Positions 27,376-36,058 of a stretch of DNA of 64,000 nt are shown here, piece by piece. The position numbers and the translations under genes were made by a program. A model generated the notes under the pieces. The model searched no databases. It was not told where the DNA came from and was given only the letters and a program-made list of their open reading frames with translations. This DNA comes from Armatimonadota bacterium (GTDB lineage Bacteria > Armatimonadota > DTGP01 > JAKQQT01): assembly GCA_036504095.1 (NCBI GenBank), contig DASXVS010000080.1:62001-126000 (forward strand). Reading direction: 5' to 3'. Within the stretch, counting starts at the first letter, position 1, and each line of letters opens with the position of its first letter.

Positions 27376-28764
27376 ATGCCTGAGACACCCCTCGTCACGC
27401 CCATTGACGGCATGACGATCACCAGCGATACCACACTCGCTCCCGGTATTTATCTCCTCCCAAACGGCATTTCCATCGCCGCCGACAACGTGACGCTTGA
27501 CGGCGCCGGCGCGACCATCATCGGCGCCGGACCCGAAGGGGTCGGCGTGTCGGTGGAGGGCCGAACCGGTGTCACGATCAAGAACTTGTGCGTAAAGTCC
27601 TACTACCACGGCATCCGGGCGAAGGGCTGCAAGGCCCTCGTCATCGAGAATAACACCGTGCGCGGCACGCAGGAAGTGGAACACGACACCATCTTCCTGG
27701 ATATCTGGCTGAAACCTGAGGAGGCGTACGGCGGCGCCATCATGCTGTGGGAGTGCGAAGACAGCAAGGTTGCGGGCAACGATGTGCAGCACCAGATGAA
27801 CGGCCTGCTGACCTACTTCTGCACGCGGCTGGACGTGCGCGAAAACTGCGCCAGCTACAACAGCGGGTTTGGGATCCACCTGTTCGGCACGTGCGACAGC
27901 GTGTTCGAATGCAACTGGGCGGATTACTGCTGCCGTTTCAACCTGCGCGGCAACAAAATCACCGAGAGCGATCCGGAAAAACAGGACTTCCGCTACGGAC
28001 ATATGGGAGCGGACGCAACCGGCTTCCTCATCATCTATGGATCGTGCCGCAACGTCTTCCGCCGCAACCTGGCCCGGATGGGCGGCGACGGCTTCTTCCT
28101 GGCGGGACTTTCGCCCGAGGGGGAGAAGAAGGGCTCCAACGACAACCTGTTCGAGGAGAACGACGCCAGCCTGAGCCCCAACATTGCCTTCGAGGGCACC
28201 TTCAGCAGCGGTAACGTCTTCCGCAACAACTACGCGGACCGGTGCAACTACGGCTTCTGGCTCGGCTTCAGCTGGGACACCGTCATTGAGAACAACCGCA
28301 TGGTGATGAACCGCCAGGCGGGGATCGCCGTCGAAAACGGCCATGGGTTCACGGTGAAGCACAACAGCTTCCAGGCGAACGGCCATGGCGTGCTGCTGTG
28401 GTCACACTATGCCCCGGAGTGGGATGCGGCGTTCCCCGACCACAAAACAAGCCACCACTGGACCATCGAGGAGAACACCTTCACGCGAAACGGCTTCGGC
28501 ATCCGTATCGCGAAAGACCAGGATCACGGAATCCGGGACTACCCCGAGGACCAGCGCGGTCCGGAAGATACCCGCCCGCACGACCACTTCATCCGCAGGA
28601 ACGACATTCAGGACAATCGCGTGGGAATTGCGCTGCGGGAGACCGATGCCACCGTCATGGAAGGCAACATCCTGAACAAGAACGTGGAAGCCAACCTGCG
28701 GCAGGACGACTGCAAGGACACGAAGGCGATCAATAACCTGGGAAGCGCCGGCGCGTACCTGTAG
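27376..28764 (+). CDS. Right-handed parallel beta-helix protein (NosD/pectate-lyase-like)
   Basis: A 462-residue protein made almost entirely of beta-helix rungs (ISIAADNVTLDGAGATIIG; VTIKNLCVKSYYHGIRAKGC; LVIENNTVRG and many N-rich turns such as GNVFRNNYADRCNYGFWL). The fold is typical of polysaccharide lyases, hydrolases and epimerases. No signal peptide is seen, so it either acts in the cytosol or is exported by another route. I cannot point to catalytic residues. The start has GGAAGG at about nine bases. Neighbouring dioxygenase, GH63-like and pectate-lyase-fold genes suggest carbohydrate work. The stop codon lies at the edge of the heptamer element shared with the convergent dioxygenase gene. 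Confidence 0.8.
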   Translation: MPETPLVTPIDGMTITSDTTLAPGIYLLPNGISIAADNVTLDGAGATIIGAGPEGVGVSVEGRTGVTIKNLCVKSYYHGIRAKGCKALVIENNTVRGTQEVEHDTIFLDIWLKPEEAYGGAIMLWECEDSKVAGNDVQHQMNGLLTYFCTRLDVRENCASYNSGFGIHLFGTCDSVFECNWADYCCRFNLRGNKITESDPEKQDFRYGHMGADATGFLIIYGSCRNVFRRNLARMGGDGFFLAGLSPEGEKKGSNDNLFEENDASLSPNIAFEGTFSSGNVFRNNYADRCNYGFWLGFSWDTVIENNRMVMNRQAGIAVENGHGFTVKHNSFQANGHGVLLWSHYAPEWDAAFPDHKTSHHWTIEENTFTRNGFGIRIAKDQDHGIRDYPEDQRGPEDTRPHDHFIRRNDIQDNRVGIALRETDATVMEGNILNKNVEANLRQDDCKDTKAINNLGSAGAYL

Positions 28765-28888
28765 AACGATGAAGTGTGAACGATGAGCGATGACATGGAG
28801 CGCGGGCGCCTCACCCGCATCCGGATACGGGCGAGGCGCCCGCGCTCCTTTGGGCCATTCATCGTTCATCGTTCCTACTTCATCGTTT
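28764..28888. repeat. Heptamer inverted repeat with inner hairpin between convergent genes
   Basis: GAACGAT, GAAGTGT, GAACGAT, GAGCGAT units (28764-28791) face ATCGTTC, ATCGTTC, CTACTTC, ATCGTTT units (28861-28888) in exact seven-base register. Between them sits a perfect 15-bp stem (28798-28812 with 28833-28847). The right arm encodes the last residues and stop of the dioxygenase; the left arm begins at the last base of the beta-helix gene stop. It could act as a bidirectional terminator. Confidence 0.85.
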
Positions 28889-29621
28889 CGTACGTGTTAG
28901 TTCCGTTCTTGTCTTCGCCGCGGAGCAGGAACAGCTTGTGGTTGGCCCACCACTTGGCGCCTTCGCCGTCGCGGATCAGTTTGGTGGTGGCCGGCATGAA
29001 GCGCATCGTGTAGCCGCAACGCCGGTTCGGGCTATGATTCACGTTGCTGCCGTGGAGCAGGTACGGAGCGTGAAAGCTGCAATCGCCGGGCGCCAACTCG
29101 ATGTTCACGACTTTACCCATGTCGTACGGCGCCATGTTCACGCCCTTGTCCAGCACCTTGCTATCCTTATCCTCGGCGGTCCGGTGCGGTACCAATCCCA
29201 GCTTCTGGCTGCCCGGCAGAACGCGCATACAGCCGTTCTCGACGGTGCTCTCATCGACCGCGAGCCAGAGTGTTGCCACGTCCATCGGTTCCAGCGCCCA
29301 GTACTCCGCGTCCTGGTGCCACGGGACCTCCAGGCCGTCACCTTTCGCCTTGGCGATCATGTGGCTGGCGAAGAGCACGATGTTGGGACCGATGAGGTCC
29401 TGAACGAGGTCGAGCAGCGCGGTATTGCGGCATGCGTCGAACAGGGCGGGGTGCTTCAGGTGCGGCATGTCGAGATGTTCGGGACGCTGGCCTTCCGGCA
29501 GGTGGGCGAGCCACTCATCCACGTAGGCCCGGAGTCTGGCGAGGTCTTTGGCAGGAAGGGCGTTGCGAACGATGGTGTAGCCGTCTTTATGGTACTGGTC
29601 TATCTGGGTTTGGGTTAGCAT
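28875..29621 (-). CDS. Phytanoyl-CoA dioxygenase (PhyH) family Fe(II)/2-oxoglutarate oxygenase
   Basis: A 248-residue cytosolic non-haem iron oxygenase. The iron ligands fit the HxD...H facial triad: His102 and Asp104 in WHQDAEYW, and His190 in LLHGSNVNHSPNRR, with Arg200/201 positioned for 2-oxoglutarate. The N-terminus is the usual QYHKDGYTIVRNALP. Substrates in this family range from fatty acyl groups to ectoine and sugar-derived acids, so none is assigned. The start at 29621 has GAGG eight bases upstream; an earlier in-frame ATG would read through a repeat. The terminal YETMK and stop are made of heptamer repeat units. Confidence 0.88.
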   Translation of the reverse strand: MLTQTQIDQYHKDGYTIVRNALPAKDLARLRAYVDEWLAHLPEGQRPEHLDMPHLKHPALFDACRNTALLDLVQDLIGPNIVLFASHMIAKAKGDGLEVPWHQDAEYWALEPMDVATLWLAVDESTVENGCMRVLPGSQKLGLVPHRTAEDKDSKVLDKGVNMAPYDMGKVVNIELAPGDCSFHAPYLLHGSNVNHSPNRRCGYTMRFMPATTKLIRDGEGAKWWANHKLFLLRGEDKNGTNTYETMK

Positions 29622-29688
29622 GGTTGTTTTCCTCACTGGGAAAACGCCGCGCGGCGCCGGAGGTTCCGAGAGGACGATCACCCGTGTT

Positions 29689-29813
29689 GCCATCGGCTGA
29701 AGCCGACGGCTGGTTGGACGAAGTCGGCTGAAGCCGACTCGTTCCAGGCAAGCGTTGGCAGCCAACCGGCTTGAGCCGGTTTCGTTTCGCAGCCGTCGGC
29801 TTCAGCCGATGGC
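29689..29813. repeat. Cruciform of GA-hinged palindromes between divergent genes
   Basis: A perfect 24-bp inverted repeat (29689-29712 with 29790-29813) encloses further small palindromes: TCGGCTGAAGCCGA, AGTCGGCTGAAGCCGACT at 29722-29739, and AACCGGCTTGAGCCGGTT at 29764-29781. It lies in the promoter region between the PhyH and GH63-like genes. A half copy (TCGGCTGAAGCC) is at 35871-35882. Confidence 0.85.
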
Positions 29814-29837
29814 CAGGCAGAGAGAGGAAACGCATCG

Positions 29838-31727
29838 ATGAAGCCTGAGGGCTGGGGACCGTGGAACGTGAGGGCGGTGAATGCGCTGGTGCATCTGCCC
29901 AGCGGCCTGGAATTGCGCATCGGCATCAAGACGCCGGACGGCAAGGAGCACTGGGAACTCCGCTGGAAACAGATGGACCGGCTGGGGCCGCTGTGGGAAT
30001 GGATGAGTGAAGGCACATCCAGACGAATGGGGCAGTTGCACCTGCGTTTGGACGGTGCTCGCTTCCACTTCTACTTTCTGGCCGCCGACGATGGGCTTTC
30101 AGTCGGTGTTGGTCCGCTCAACGACGCTGCCAAAGCCTGCACAGCACTGGTTCGCCTGCGCTACAACTGGGCTGAAGGGCAAGCGATTCCTCTGGATCGC
30201 CAACTCGGCGCCGTTCACGCGGTGGCCGAAAGTGTCGCCGCAACCCTGGCCTTGTCCACCGCGAATTGGTTTCAGAGGTGGAAGTACCGGGAGGGTGGCT
30301 TCGAGCTTCCGACGCACCCCCTCACTCCCGGGGGGACTGACGTTGCCATAGCACTTTCCGATTCTGTGGGTGCCGTAGTGAACACAACGCTGCCCTACTC
30401 CGAATGGGATGACACGCTGAAGGGGCAGAGCGGCGCAGCTTCCGATATGCCCGATCTTCGATTCGATAGTACTCGCCTGTCCGCCGCCAACGAGCTCGAT
30501 GAGGTTCTCTGGCGCGGCGTGGCCTGGAACACCATCTACCACCCGCGCCTCAAGCGGCTGTTGACGCCCGTGTCGCGCGACTGGTGCGTGGACGACAACA
30601 ACTTCGGCGACTATGTGCTCTTCCCGTGGGACACCTTCTTCTGCAGCCTCCTGGCCTCGCGGCGCGACAAGGACCTCGCGTACGCCAACGTGCGCGCCAT
30701 GCTGGCCGAGATGACCGACCGCGGCATGCTGCCCAACGTGAACGGCGGCGCGGGCCAGACGCTGGACCGCAGCCAGCCTCCGGTCGGCGCGTACTGCGTG
30801 TGGAAGCTGCACCAGAAGTTCAACGACCTGGAGTTCCTGGCGGAGGTCTACCCGCCACTCAAGCGCTGGCACGATTTCTGGATGAAGTACCGCGACGGCA
30901 ATGGCGACGGCCTGCTGGAATGGGGCAGCGACCCGATCCCCGCGCCGGTCGACTGGTGGAAACCTCACACCCAGCAGGCGGCCAAATGGGAGTCGGGCCT
31001 GGACAACAGCCCGATGTACGAGAACGTCCCATTCAACGAGGAGGCCAACACGCTGGAGCTGGCGGACATCGGCCTTTCGTGCCTCTACGCCGCCGATGCC
31101 GATGCGCTGGCCAGCATCGCCGACGCGCTGGGCCTGGCCGATGAAGCCGCAGCCTACCGCGCCGAGTACGCGCAGGTGGCCAAGCGCATCAACGAGGACC
31201 TGTGGGACAAGGAGCACGGTATCTACTGCAATCGCCACTGGGACGGCAGACTCTCGGAACGGTGGTCCCCCACCTCGTTCTACGCCCTTTATGCGGGCGT
31301 GGCGGCACCTGAACGCGCCGAGCGCTGCGTCCGTGAGCACCTGATGAACCCGGACGAGTTCTGGGGCGAGTGGGTGATCCCCAGCATCAGCCGCAAGGAC
31401 GCCAATTTCCCGGTACAGAAATACTGGCAGGGCCGCGTGTGGCCGCCGATGAACTTCCTCTGCTACGAAGGCCTGCGCCGCTATGGCTTCCACGCCGAGG
31501 CGGATGAGCTGGCCGCGAAATCCGAGGCGCTCTTCCTGAAAGAATGGCGCGAGGAAGGCCACATCCACGAGAATTACAACGCCATCACGGCCGACGGCGA
31601 CGACGTGAACCCGGACGACCCCGAGGGCTCCTCGGACCCCATATACACCTGGGGCGGCCTGCTGGCCTACATCGCGCTCGATGCCAGGGAAAGGGCTCAG
31701 GATTCGGGTGCCGGGATTCCGGGCTAG
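29838..31727 (+). CDS. GH63-like (alpha/alpha)6-barrel glycoside hydrolase
   Basis: A 629-residue protein with an N-terminal beta-sandwich (1-200) and a C-terminal (alpha/alpha)6 barrel related to GH63 glucosidases, MGH1-type hydrolases and trehalases. Landmarks: FPWDTFFCSLLA near 262; WESGLDNSP at 384-392, where the Asp matches the general acid; YWQGRVWPPMNFLCYEGLRR; and ENYNAITADGDD plus SDPIYTWGGLL near the end, carrying the second catalytic acid region. No signal peptide, so it probably acts on imported oligosaccharides, consistent with the ABC importer upstream in the window. Specificity (glucosyl-glycerate, mannosyl-glycerate, alpha-glucosides) cannot be settled. No strong Shine-Dalgarno other than GAGAGGAAA before the ATG. 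Confidence 0.85.
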   Translation: MKPEGWGPWNVRAVNALVHLPSGLELRIGIKTPDGKEHWELRWKQMDRLGPLWEWMSEGTSRRMGQLHLRLDGARFHFYFLAADDGLSVGVGPLNDAAKACTALVRLRYNWAEGQAIPLDRQLGAVHAVAESVAATLALSTANWFQRWKYREGGFELPTHPLTPGGTDVAIALSDSVGAVVNTTLPYSEWDDTLKGQSGAASDMPDLRFDSTRLSAANELDEVLWRGVAWNTIYHPRLKRLLTPVSRDWCVDDNNFGDYVLFPWDTFFCSLLASRRDKDLAYANVRAMLAEMTDRGMLPNVNGGAGQTLDRSQPPVGAYCVWKLHQKFNDLEFLAEVYPPLKRWHDFWMKYRDGNGDGLLEWGSDPIPAPVDWWKPHTQQAAKWESGLDNSPMYENVPFNEEANTLELADIGLSCLYAADADALASIADALGLADEAAAYRAEYAQVAKRINEDLWDKEHGIYCNRHWDGRLSERWSPTSFYALYAGVAAPERAERCVREHLMNPDEFWGEWVIPSISRKDANFPVQKYWQGRVWPPMNFLCYEGLRRYGFHAEADELAAKSEALFLKEWREEGHIHENYNAITADGDDVNPDDPEGSSDPIYTWGGLLAYIALDARERAQDSGAGIPG

Positions 31728-31828
31728 ACCTTGGGGCCACGCTTGTCATTTCCGCCCGTTTGCGCCGTGCCTGCCCGCGCGGACACTATAAGGGTGATGT
31801 CCGGCCGCCCGGCCGGAGGAGGAAATCG

Positions 31829-33556
31829 ATGCATTTCAGAATCGCCCCGAAGGGTATCCTGACAGTTGCGGTACTCATCGGCGTAATCGTGGCCGCCGGC
31901 CACGTTGTATGCGGCGCAGATAAGCCCAAAACGCTTCCCCCATCCCAGGTCAACGTTCGGGACTACGGCGCAAAGGGCGATGGCATCGCGGACGACACGC
32001 GAGCCTTTGAACGGGCGATGGGTGTCTTTGATGGCAAGGCCGGCACGGTATCCATTCCGGTCGGTCAGTACCTCATCAAAGGTCATCTGAAGGTACCGGC
32101 GAGAATCACGCTGGAGGGCGTCTGGAAGATCCCGACCGCTTTCACACAGCCTGACGGGAGCACTCTTCTGGCCGTCGAGGGCAAGGGCGATGAGAACGGC
32201 ACGCCGTTCATAACACTGGGCGCGAACGCCGTGCTCAAGGGCCTGACAGTTTTCTACCCCGACCAGAAGCCGGATAAGATCGTCGCTTACCCTTGGTGCG
32301 TCCGTGGCGCGGGCGGTGACAACTCCTCCATCATCGATTGCCTGCTGGTGAACCCTTACCAGGCCGTGGATTTCGGCACCAACCCGTCGGGACGCCATTA
32401 CATCCGCAACCTCTACGGCCAGCCGCTTCGGCGCGGCATCTTCGTGGACAAGTGCTTCGATATCGGGCGCATCGAGAACGTGCACTTCTGGCCGTTCTGG
32501 AACTGGGACGAGAAGAACGGCATCCGCGACTGGCTCTGGAGGAACGGCGAATCGTTCATCTTTGGCCGCACTGATTGGGAGTACGTTTTCAACACGTTCG
32601 TGTTCGGGTACAAGACCGGCTACCGCTTCATTGAGACGAAGGACGGCGCCACGAACGGCAATTTCCTGGGAGTCGGCGCGGATGCCACGCAGAACGCCGT
32701 GGTGGTGGACCAGTCGCAGCCGTACGGGCTGCTGTTCACGAACGGGGAGTTCGTCAGTTTCGCGGGCGATAAGCCTACGGAAATCGTCGTGGGTCCGAAG
32801 AACACCGGCGCGGTCAACTTCGCCAACTGCGCGTTCTGGGGTCCGGCGCACCAGATCGCCAACCTGGCGGGCCGCGGAACCACGTCGTTCAGCAATTGCA
32901 ACTTCATCGAGTGGGACAAGGACGGCAAGGATACTCCCGCCATCACGTTGTCCGGTGGCAGTCTGATGGTGAGTTCCTGCAGTTTCGTGGCGGCGGCGCC
33001 ACAAGCGGAATTGATCGGCACCGCGGAGAGCGCCGTGCTGATGGGCAATAAGATGGGCGGACCGCTGAAGGTTGCCAACACCGTCCATGCGGACCTGCAG
33101 GTGGGACTGAACGTGTTCGTCAAGCCGAAAGCCCACCCGGCGGAGGAGCCGGGATCGGTCGTCGTCGATGACAACACGGATCCGGACAAGGTTACGTTTA
33201 CCGGCGCGTGGACGGCAGTTTCGTCGCCCGGCAACTATGCGGGCCGGGCGCACTGGGTGACGAAGGGCGCTGGAGAGGCCAAAGCCGGGTTTCGGCTCAA
33301 ACTCCCCCACCCCGGCAAGTACACGGTCTGGGTGTTCGCCAGTCCCGATCCCAACCACGATCACGCGACCAACGCGCCGGTGACCGTGAAGACGGCTGCG
33401 GGCAGCGTAACCGCGCGGATCAGCCAGCGCGACGCGACAGGCGAATGGGTGAAGGCCGGCGAATACACCTTCGCTGATGAAGCAACCGTCACACTTTCCA
33501 ACGATGCGGACGCCAACGTGATCGCCGATGCGGTGAAGGCGGTGCCTGTCGGATAG
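31829..33556 (+). CDS. Secreted pectate-lyase-fold protein with golvesin-like C-terminal domain
   Basis: A 575-residue exported protein. The signal peptide is about 1-30 (GILTVAVLIGVIVAAGHVVC). A Pectate_lyase_3/GH55-like beta-helix opens with VNVRDYGAKGDGIADDTRAF at about 40 and runs to about 440. A golvesin/xanthan-lyase-type beta domain follows (VTFTGAWTAVSSPGNYAGRA to the end), as found on polysaccharide-degrading enzymes. It is likely a lyase or hydrolase of an acidic polysaccharide, with the active site unassigned. The ATG at 31829 is preceded by GGAGGAGGAAATCG; the frame is open further upstream, but the signal peptide and ribosome site decide the start. Confidence 0.83.
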   Translation: MHFRIAPKGILTVAVLIGVIVAAGHVVCGADKPKTLPPSQVNVRDYGAKGDGIADDTRAFERAMGVFDGKAGTVSIPVGQYLIKGHLKVPARITLEGVWKIPTAFTQPDGSTLLAVEGKGDENGTPFITLGANAVLKGLTVFYPDQKPDKIVAYPWCVRGAGGDNSSIIDCLLVNPYQAVDFGTNPSGRHYIRNLYGQPLRRGIFVDKCFDIGRIENVHFWPFWNWDEKNGIRDWLWRNGESFIFGRTDWEYVFNTFVFGYKTGYRFIETKDGATNGNFLGVGADATQNAVVVDQSQPYGLLFTNGEFVSFAGDKPTEIVVGPKNTGAVNFANCAFWGPAHQIANLAGRGTTSFSNCNFIEWDKDGKDTPAITLSGGSLMVSSCSFVAAAPQAELIGTAESAVLMGNKMGGPLKVANTVHADLQVGLNVFVKPKAHPAEEPGSVVVDDNTDPDKVTFTGAWTAVSSPGNYAGRAHWVTKGAGEAKAGFRLKLPHPGKYTVWVFASPDPNHDHATNAPVTVKTAAGSVTARISQRDATGEWVKAGEYTFADEATVTLSNDADANVIADAVKAVPVG

Positions 33557-33560
33557 GATC

Positions 33561-33611
33561 CAGGATTCAGCAATCAGCATTCGGGCCGGCACCGCCGGTT
33601 GAAACCGGCGG
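33561..33611. repeat. Single-sided heptamer run plus GA-hinged palindrome
   Basis: CAGGATT, CAGCAAT and CAGCATT units (33561-33581) are followed by the perfect palindrome CCGCCGGTTGAAACCGGCGG (33592-33611). The heptamer matches the array at 3604-3687, and the palindrome has the same TGAA centre as the one in the DUF559 arms. Confidence 0.7.
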
Positions 33612-33641
33612 ACCTGGCCCACGTTTAGTTGAAAGGACAAC

Positions 33642-35723
33642 ATGCGTTTCTTCCGATACCTTCTTCCGGCGGCGATCCTCGCTGCCCCGACCTTCGCGGC
33701 CACGATTCCTGTTCCGCTCGATGTCAACGCCCTGGTCTCGAAGAGCGAAGCGACCATCACTTCCACGAGGTTCGATGACGGCGACGCGTCGAAGGTCTTT
33801 GATGCGGATCGCGACAGCCTGGCGCGCACACCATCCATCAATCCCGCGTTCGTCCAGGTGGAATTCAAGACGCCGCAGACGATCACCGGCACGCGCGTCC
33901 GCTTCACCGGTGACAAGCACGATTGGAGCCTCACTGCCGACGGAAAGGTCGTGTTCAAGTCGGCCTGGAAGAGCGAGGACCCTCAAACCGTTGCGTTTCC
34001 GGCCCCGCTGACGGCGCGCGTCTTTCGCCTCGACGCGAAACGGCTCGAGGGCGACGATTATGTCCACTTCTTCGACTGGGAACTGCTTCAGCCGGGCAAA
34101 CTGAAGAGCCTGACCATCACCGGGCCGAAGGGCGACGTCCCCGCCGGATCGGTCTTCTCGCTGACGGCCTCCGGGCAGACCGCGGACGGACGCACCATCG
34201 ACGTGACCGGTGACGCGAATTGGACGGCCCAGGGCGCCACCATCTGGCGCAAGCCGAACCGGTTCTCTGCGGGAGAGTCCGGAGACTTGACCGCAACGGC
34301 GACGCTGGACGATCTCTCGGCATCAGTCAAGCTCCCCGTCAAGGGCGAAGAGGTCCGGAACAAGGACTTCGACCTCGACGCCATGTACATCGAGCGCCTT
34401 CCGCGCATCAATTTTGATGACAACAAATCGACCGGAGGCTGGCCAAAGCCCGGCCAGCGCGTTCAGTGGATGGCCCACCTGCACAACTGGGGCACGCGAG
34501 ACATCAGCGCCGTCGGGTACACCTGGGTTCTCGATGGCAAGAAGGCTTACGAGGGTAAAATCCGCGACTGGAAGGCGGACACCGACAGAACGGTTTCCTT
34601 CCCGTGGACCTGGGAGCAGTCCCGCCACAGCCTGGCCTTCATCCTCGACTCCGATGCGCGCTTGCTCGACGAATCGTCCAGGGGCAACAACCAGGTAACC
34701 ATAGCGACTGACGCCCTTGCGGTCGGCTACTGGGTAGAGGACGGCCTTTCGCGTTACATGCACGATCACCAGCGCGAGCTAGGAGACGGCGCCAACTCAT
34801 TTGAAGATTGGGGCCAGCGCCAGATGACTCTCTGGAACCAGATGTTCGCCAACGCGAAATACGGCTCCTCGCCCAACGGGATACTCGATCGCGTGAGGCT
34901 GGACAAGGTGGTACACGTCCCCACAGGGGCGCTCCCGCTTAACGGCGGCTTACCCACGAACAACCCGGACGGCCCGGACAAGACCGTTGACCTGATGTGG
35001 GGCATGGTCACCAAGAACCTGGGTCCCGGCGATTTCTGGGAGGTGAAACACGGCGGACCGTTTGAGAACGAATACGGCCTGATCCACGAACTGGACCACG
35101 CGCGCTACCTCATTGATTCGTACGGCTTCGACGTGCACAAGGTGGCAGTTGACAGCCTCAAACTCCCTGATGGCACCCCTATGGCAGGCTCACCGTCTCT
35201 GCCCGTGAAGGGGTCCGTTGTCCGCTACGACAAGTACCGGGGAATGATGGACAGCACGCACTACTTCAGCGAATACGAGGCTTATGCCTGGAACCGGATC
35301 GCCGGCCAGCGCGCGCGGAAAGGCAACCAGAACGGCCCGGATGACATCGGCGCCTACCTGAACGAGGATCTGCCAGCCAGCAACGTTGTGCGCTTCGTGG
35401 ATAGAACAGGAAAGCCGATCAGCGGCGCTGCCGTTGAAGTCCACCAGGCCCGTGGCGCCAAGGATCAGTGGTACGGCAAGACCTACGTACAACAGCCGGA
35501 CATGACCTTCACCACTGACAAGAACGGCGAGGTCACGCTTCCCCGCTGCCCGTTCGGCGACAAGATCGAGCACACCTACGGCATCGCGAACAGCGTGCTG
35601 CTGTATATCGTGAACTCGAACGGCACGATCCGCACCGCGTTCCAGGAAGCCAGCGATTTCAACCTGGAGTACTGGCGCGGCCACAAGGACAAGGGCCGTT
35701 ACGAGATAACACTGGACATGTAG
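33642..35723 (+). CDS. Secreted metallopeptidase-like protein with HELDH motif
   Basis: A 693-residue exported protein. The signal peptide is 1-19 (RFFRYLLPAAILAAPTFA). A discoidin-like domain (about 25-150) and an Ig-like domain (155-235) precede a CARDB-like domain (about 265-360, LHNWGTRDISAVGYTW). The region 370-590 carries HELDH at 482-486 inside EYGLIHELDHARYLIDSYGF, and a carboxypeptidase-regulatory-like domain is last. It shares landmarks with the 958-residue protein at 43103-45979 (SFEDWGQRQMTLWNQMF versus SFEDWLQYHVDLMHDKF; SPNGILDRVRLDK versus SPQGILEHIRIDE), so both belong to one family. Zinc peptidase activity is inferred from HExxH only. AAAGGA precedes the ATG. Confidence 0.8.
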   Translation: MRFFRYLLPAAILAAPTFAATIPVPLDVNALVSKSEATITSTRFDDGDASKVFDADRDSLARTPSINPAFVQVEFKTPQTITGTRVRFTGDKHDWSLTADGKVVFKSAWKSEDPQTVAFPAPLTARVFRLDAKRLEGDDYVHFFDWELLQPGKLKSLTITGPKGDVPAGSVFSLTASGQTADGRTIDVTGDANWTAQGATIWRKPNRFSAGESGDLTATATLDDLSASVKLPVKGEEVRNKDFDLDAMYIERLPRINFDDNKSTGGWPKPGQRVQWMAHLHNWGTRDISAVGYTWVLDGKKAYEGKIRDWKADTDRTVSFPWTWEQSRHSLAFILDSDARLLDESSRGNNQVTIATDALAVGYWVEDGLSRYMHDHQRELGDGANSFEDWGQRQMTLWNQMFANAKYGSSPNGILDRVRLDKVVHVPTGALPLNGGLPTNNPDGPDKTVDLMWGMVTKNLGPGDFWEVKHGGPFENEYGLIHELDHARYLIDSYGFDVHKVAVDSLKLPDGTPMAGSPSLPVKGSVVRYDKYRGMMDSTHYFSEYEAYAWNRIAGQRARKGNQNGPDDIGAYLNEDLPASNVVRFVDRTGKPISGAAVEVHQARGAKDQWYGKTYVQQPDMTFTTDKNGEVTLPRCPFGDKIEHTYGIANSVLLYIVNSNGTIRTAFQEASDFNLEYWRGHKDKGRYEITLDM

Positions 35724-35739
35724 GGCAGGAAGAGGATCC

Positions 35740-35797
35740 GGCACGAACGAAACAAGCACCGTCATCATTTGTTAACGGTGCTTGTTTCGTTCGTGCC
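35740..35797. terminator. Perfect 23-bp hairpin
   Basis: Arms 35740-35762 and 35775-35797 pair without mismatch around a 12-base loop. It lies 16 bases after the stop of the metallopeptidase-like gene, which fits a terminator. However, the arm is longer and less GC-rich than usual and no U-run follows, so a small inverted-repeat element is also possible. Confidence 0.55.
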
Positions 35798-36058
35798 TTG
35801 GCTTTGGGGCGGATCAGATCCTGCTCGCCGTTCAAGTCGGAAGAGTGGCGGCTATCCAGATGCGCTTGCATCGGCTGAAGCCCGCGCAACAAATCTGGCA
35901 CAACTCCCCATGCTCGCTACCGCTGGTGCATTCTGCGCATTTCTGTTATAATTGCCATAATTGCCGTGACCGTTTGGTTTGCGAGAGCGGTGTACCAATG
36001 GTCCTTCCATGGACCGCTACGTGAGGACGCCGCTATCGTGCCGAAGTGGAGGCGTACC
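35798..36058. other. Intergenic region upstream of the subtilase gene
   Basis: Holds a TATAAT hexamer at 35947-35952 with no clear -35 partner, followed by direct repeats of ATAATTGCC, and the half palindrome at 35871-35882. A GTG at 35966 opens the same frame as the subtilase, but the 31 extra residues do not look like a signal sequence. Confidence 0.4.

Noticed and set aside
31724-33958. 744-codon minus-strand open frame opposite the pectate-lyase-fold gene
   Set aside because: Arg/Val/Leu-rich antisense product of high-GC coding DNA; the plus strand has a signal peptide, beta-helix motifs and a strong ribosome site.
35966-36058. Longer start (GTG 35966) for the subtilase protein
   Set aside because: The extra 31 residues are charged and mixed, whereas GTG 36059 has GGAGG upstream and opens a proper signal peptide.
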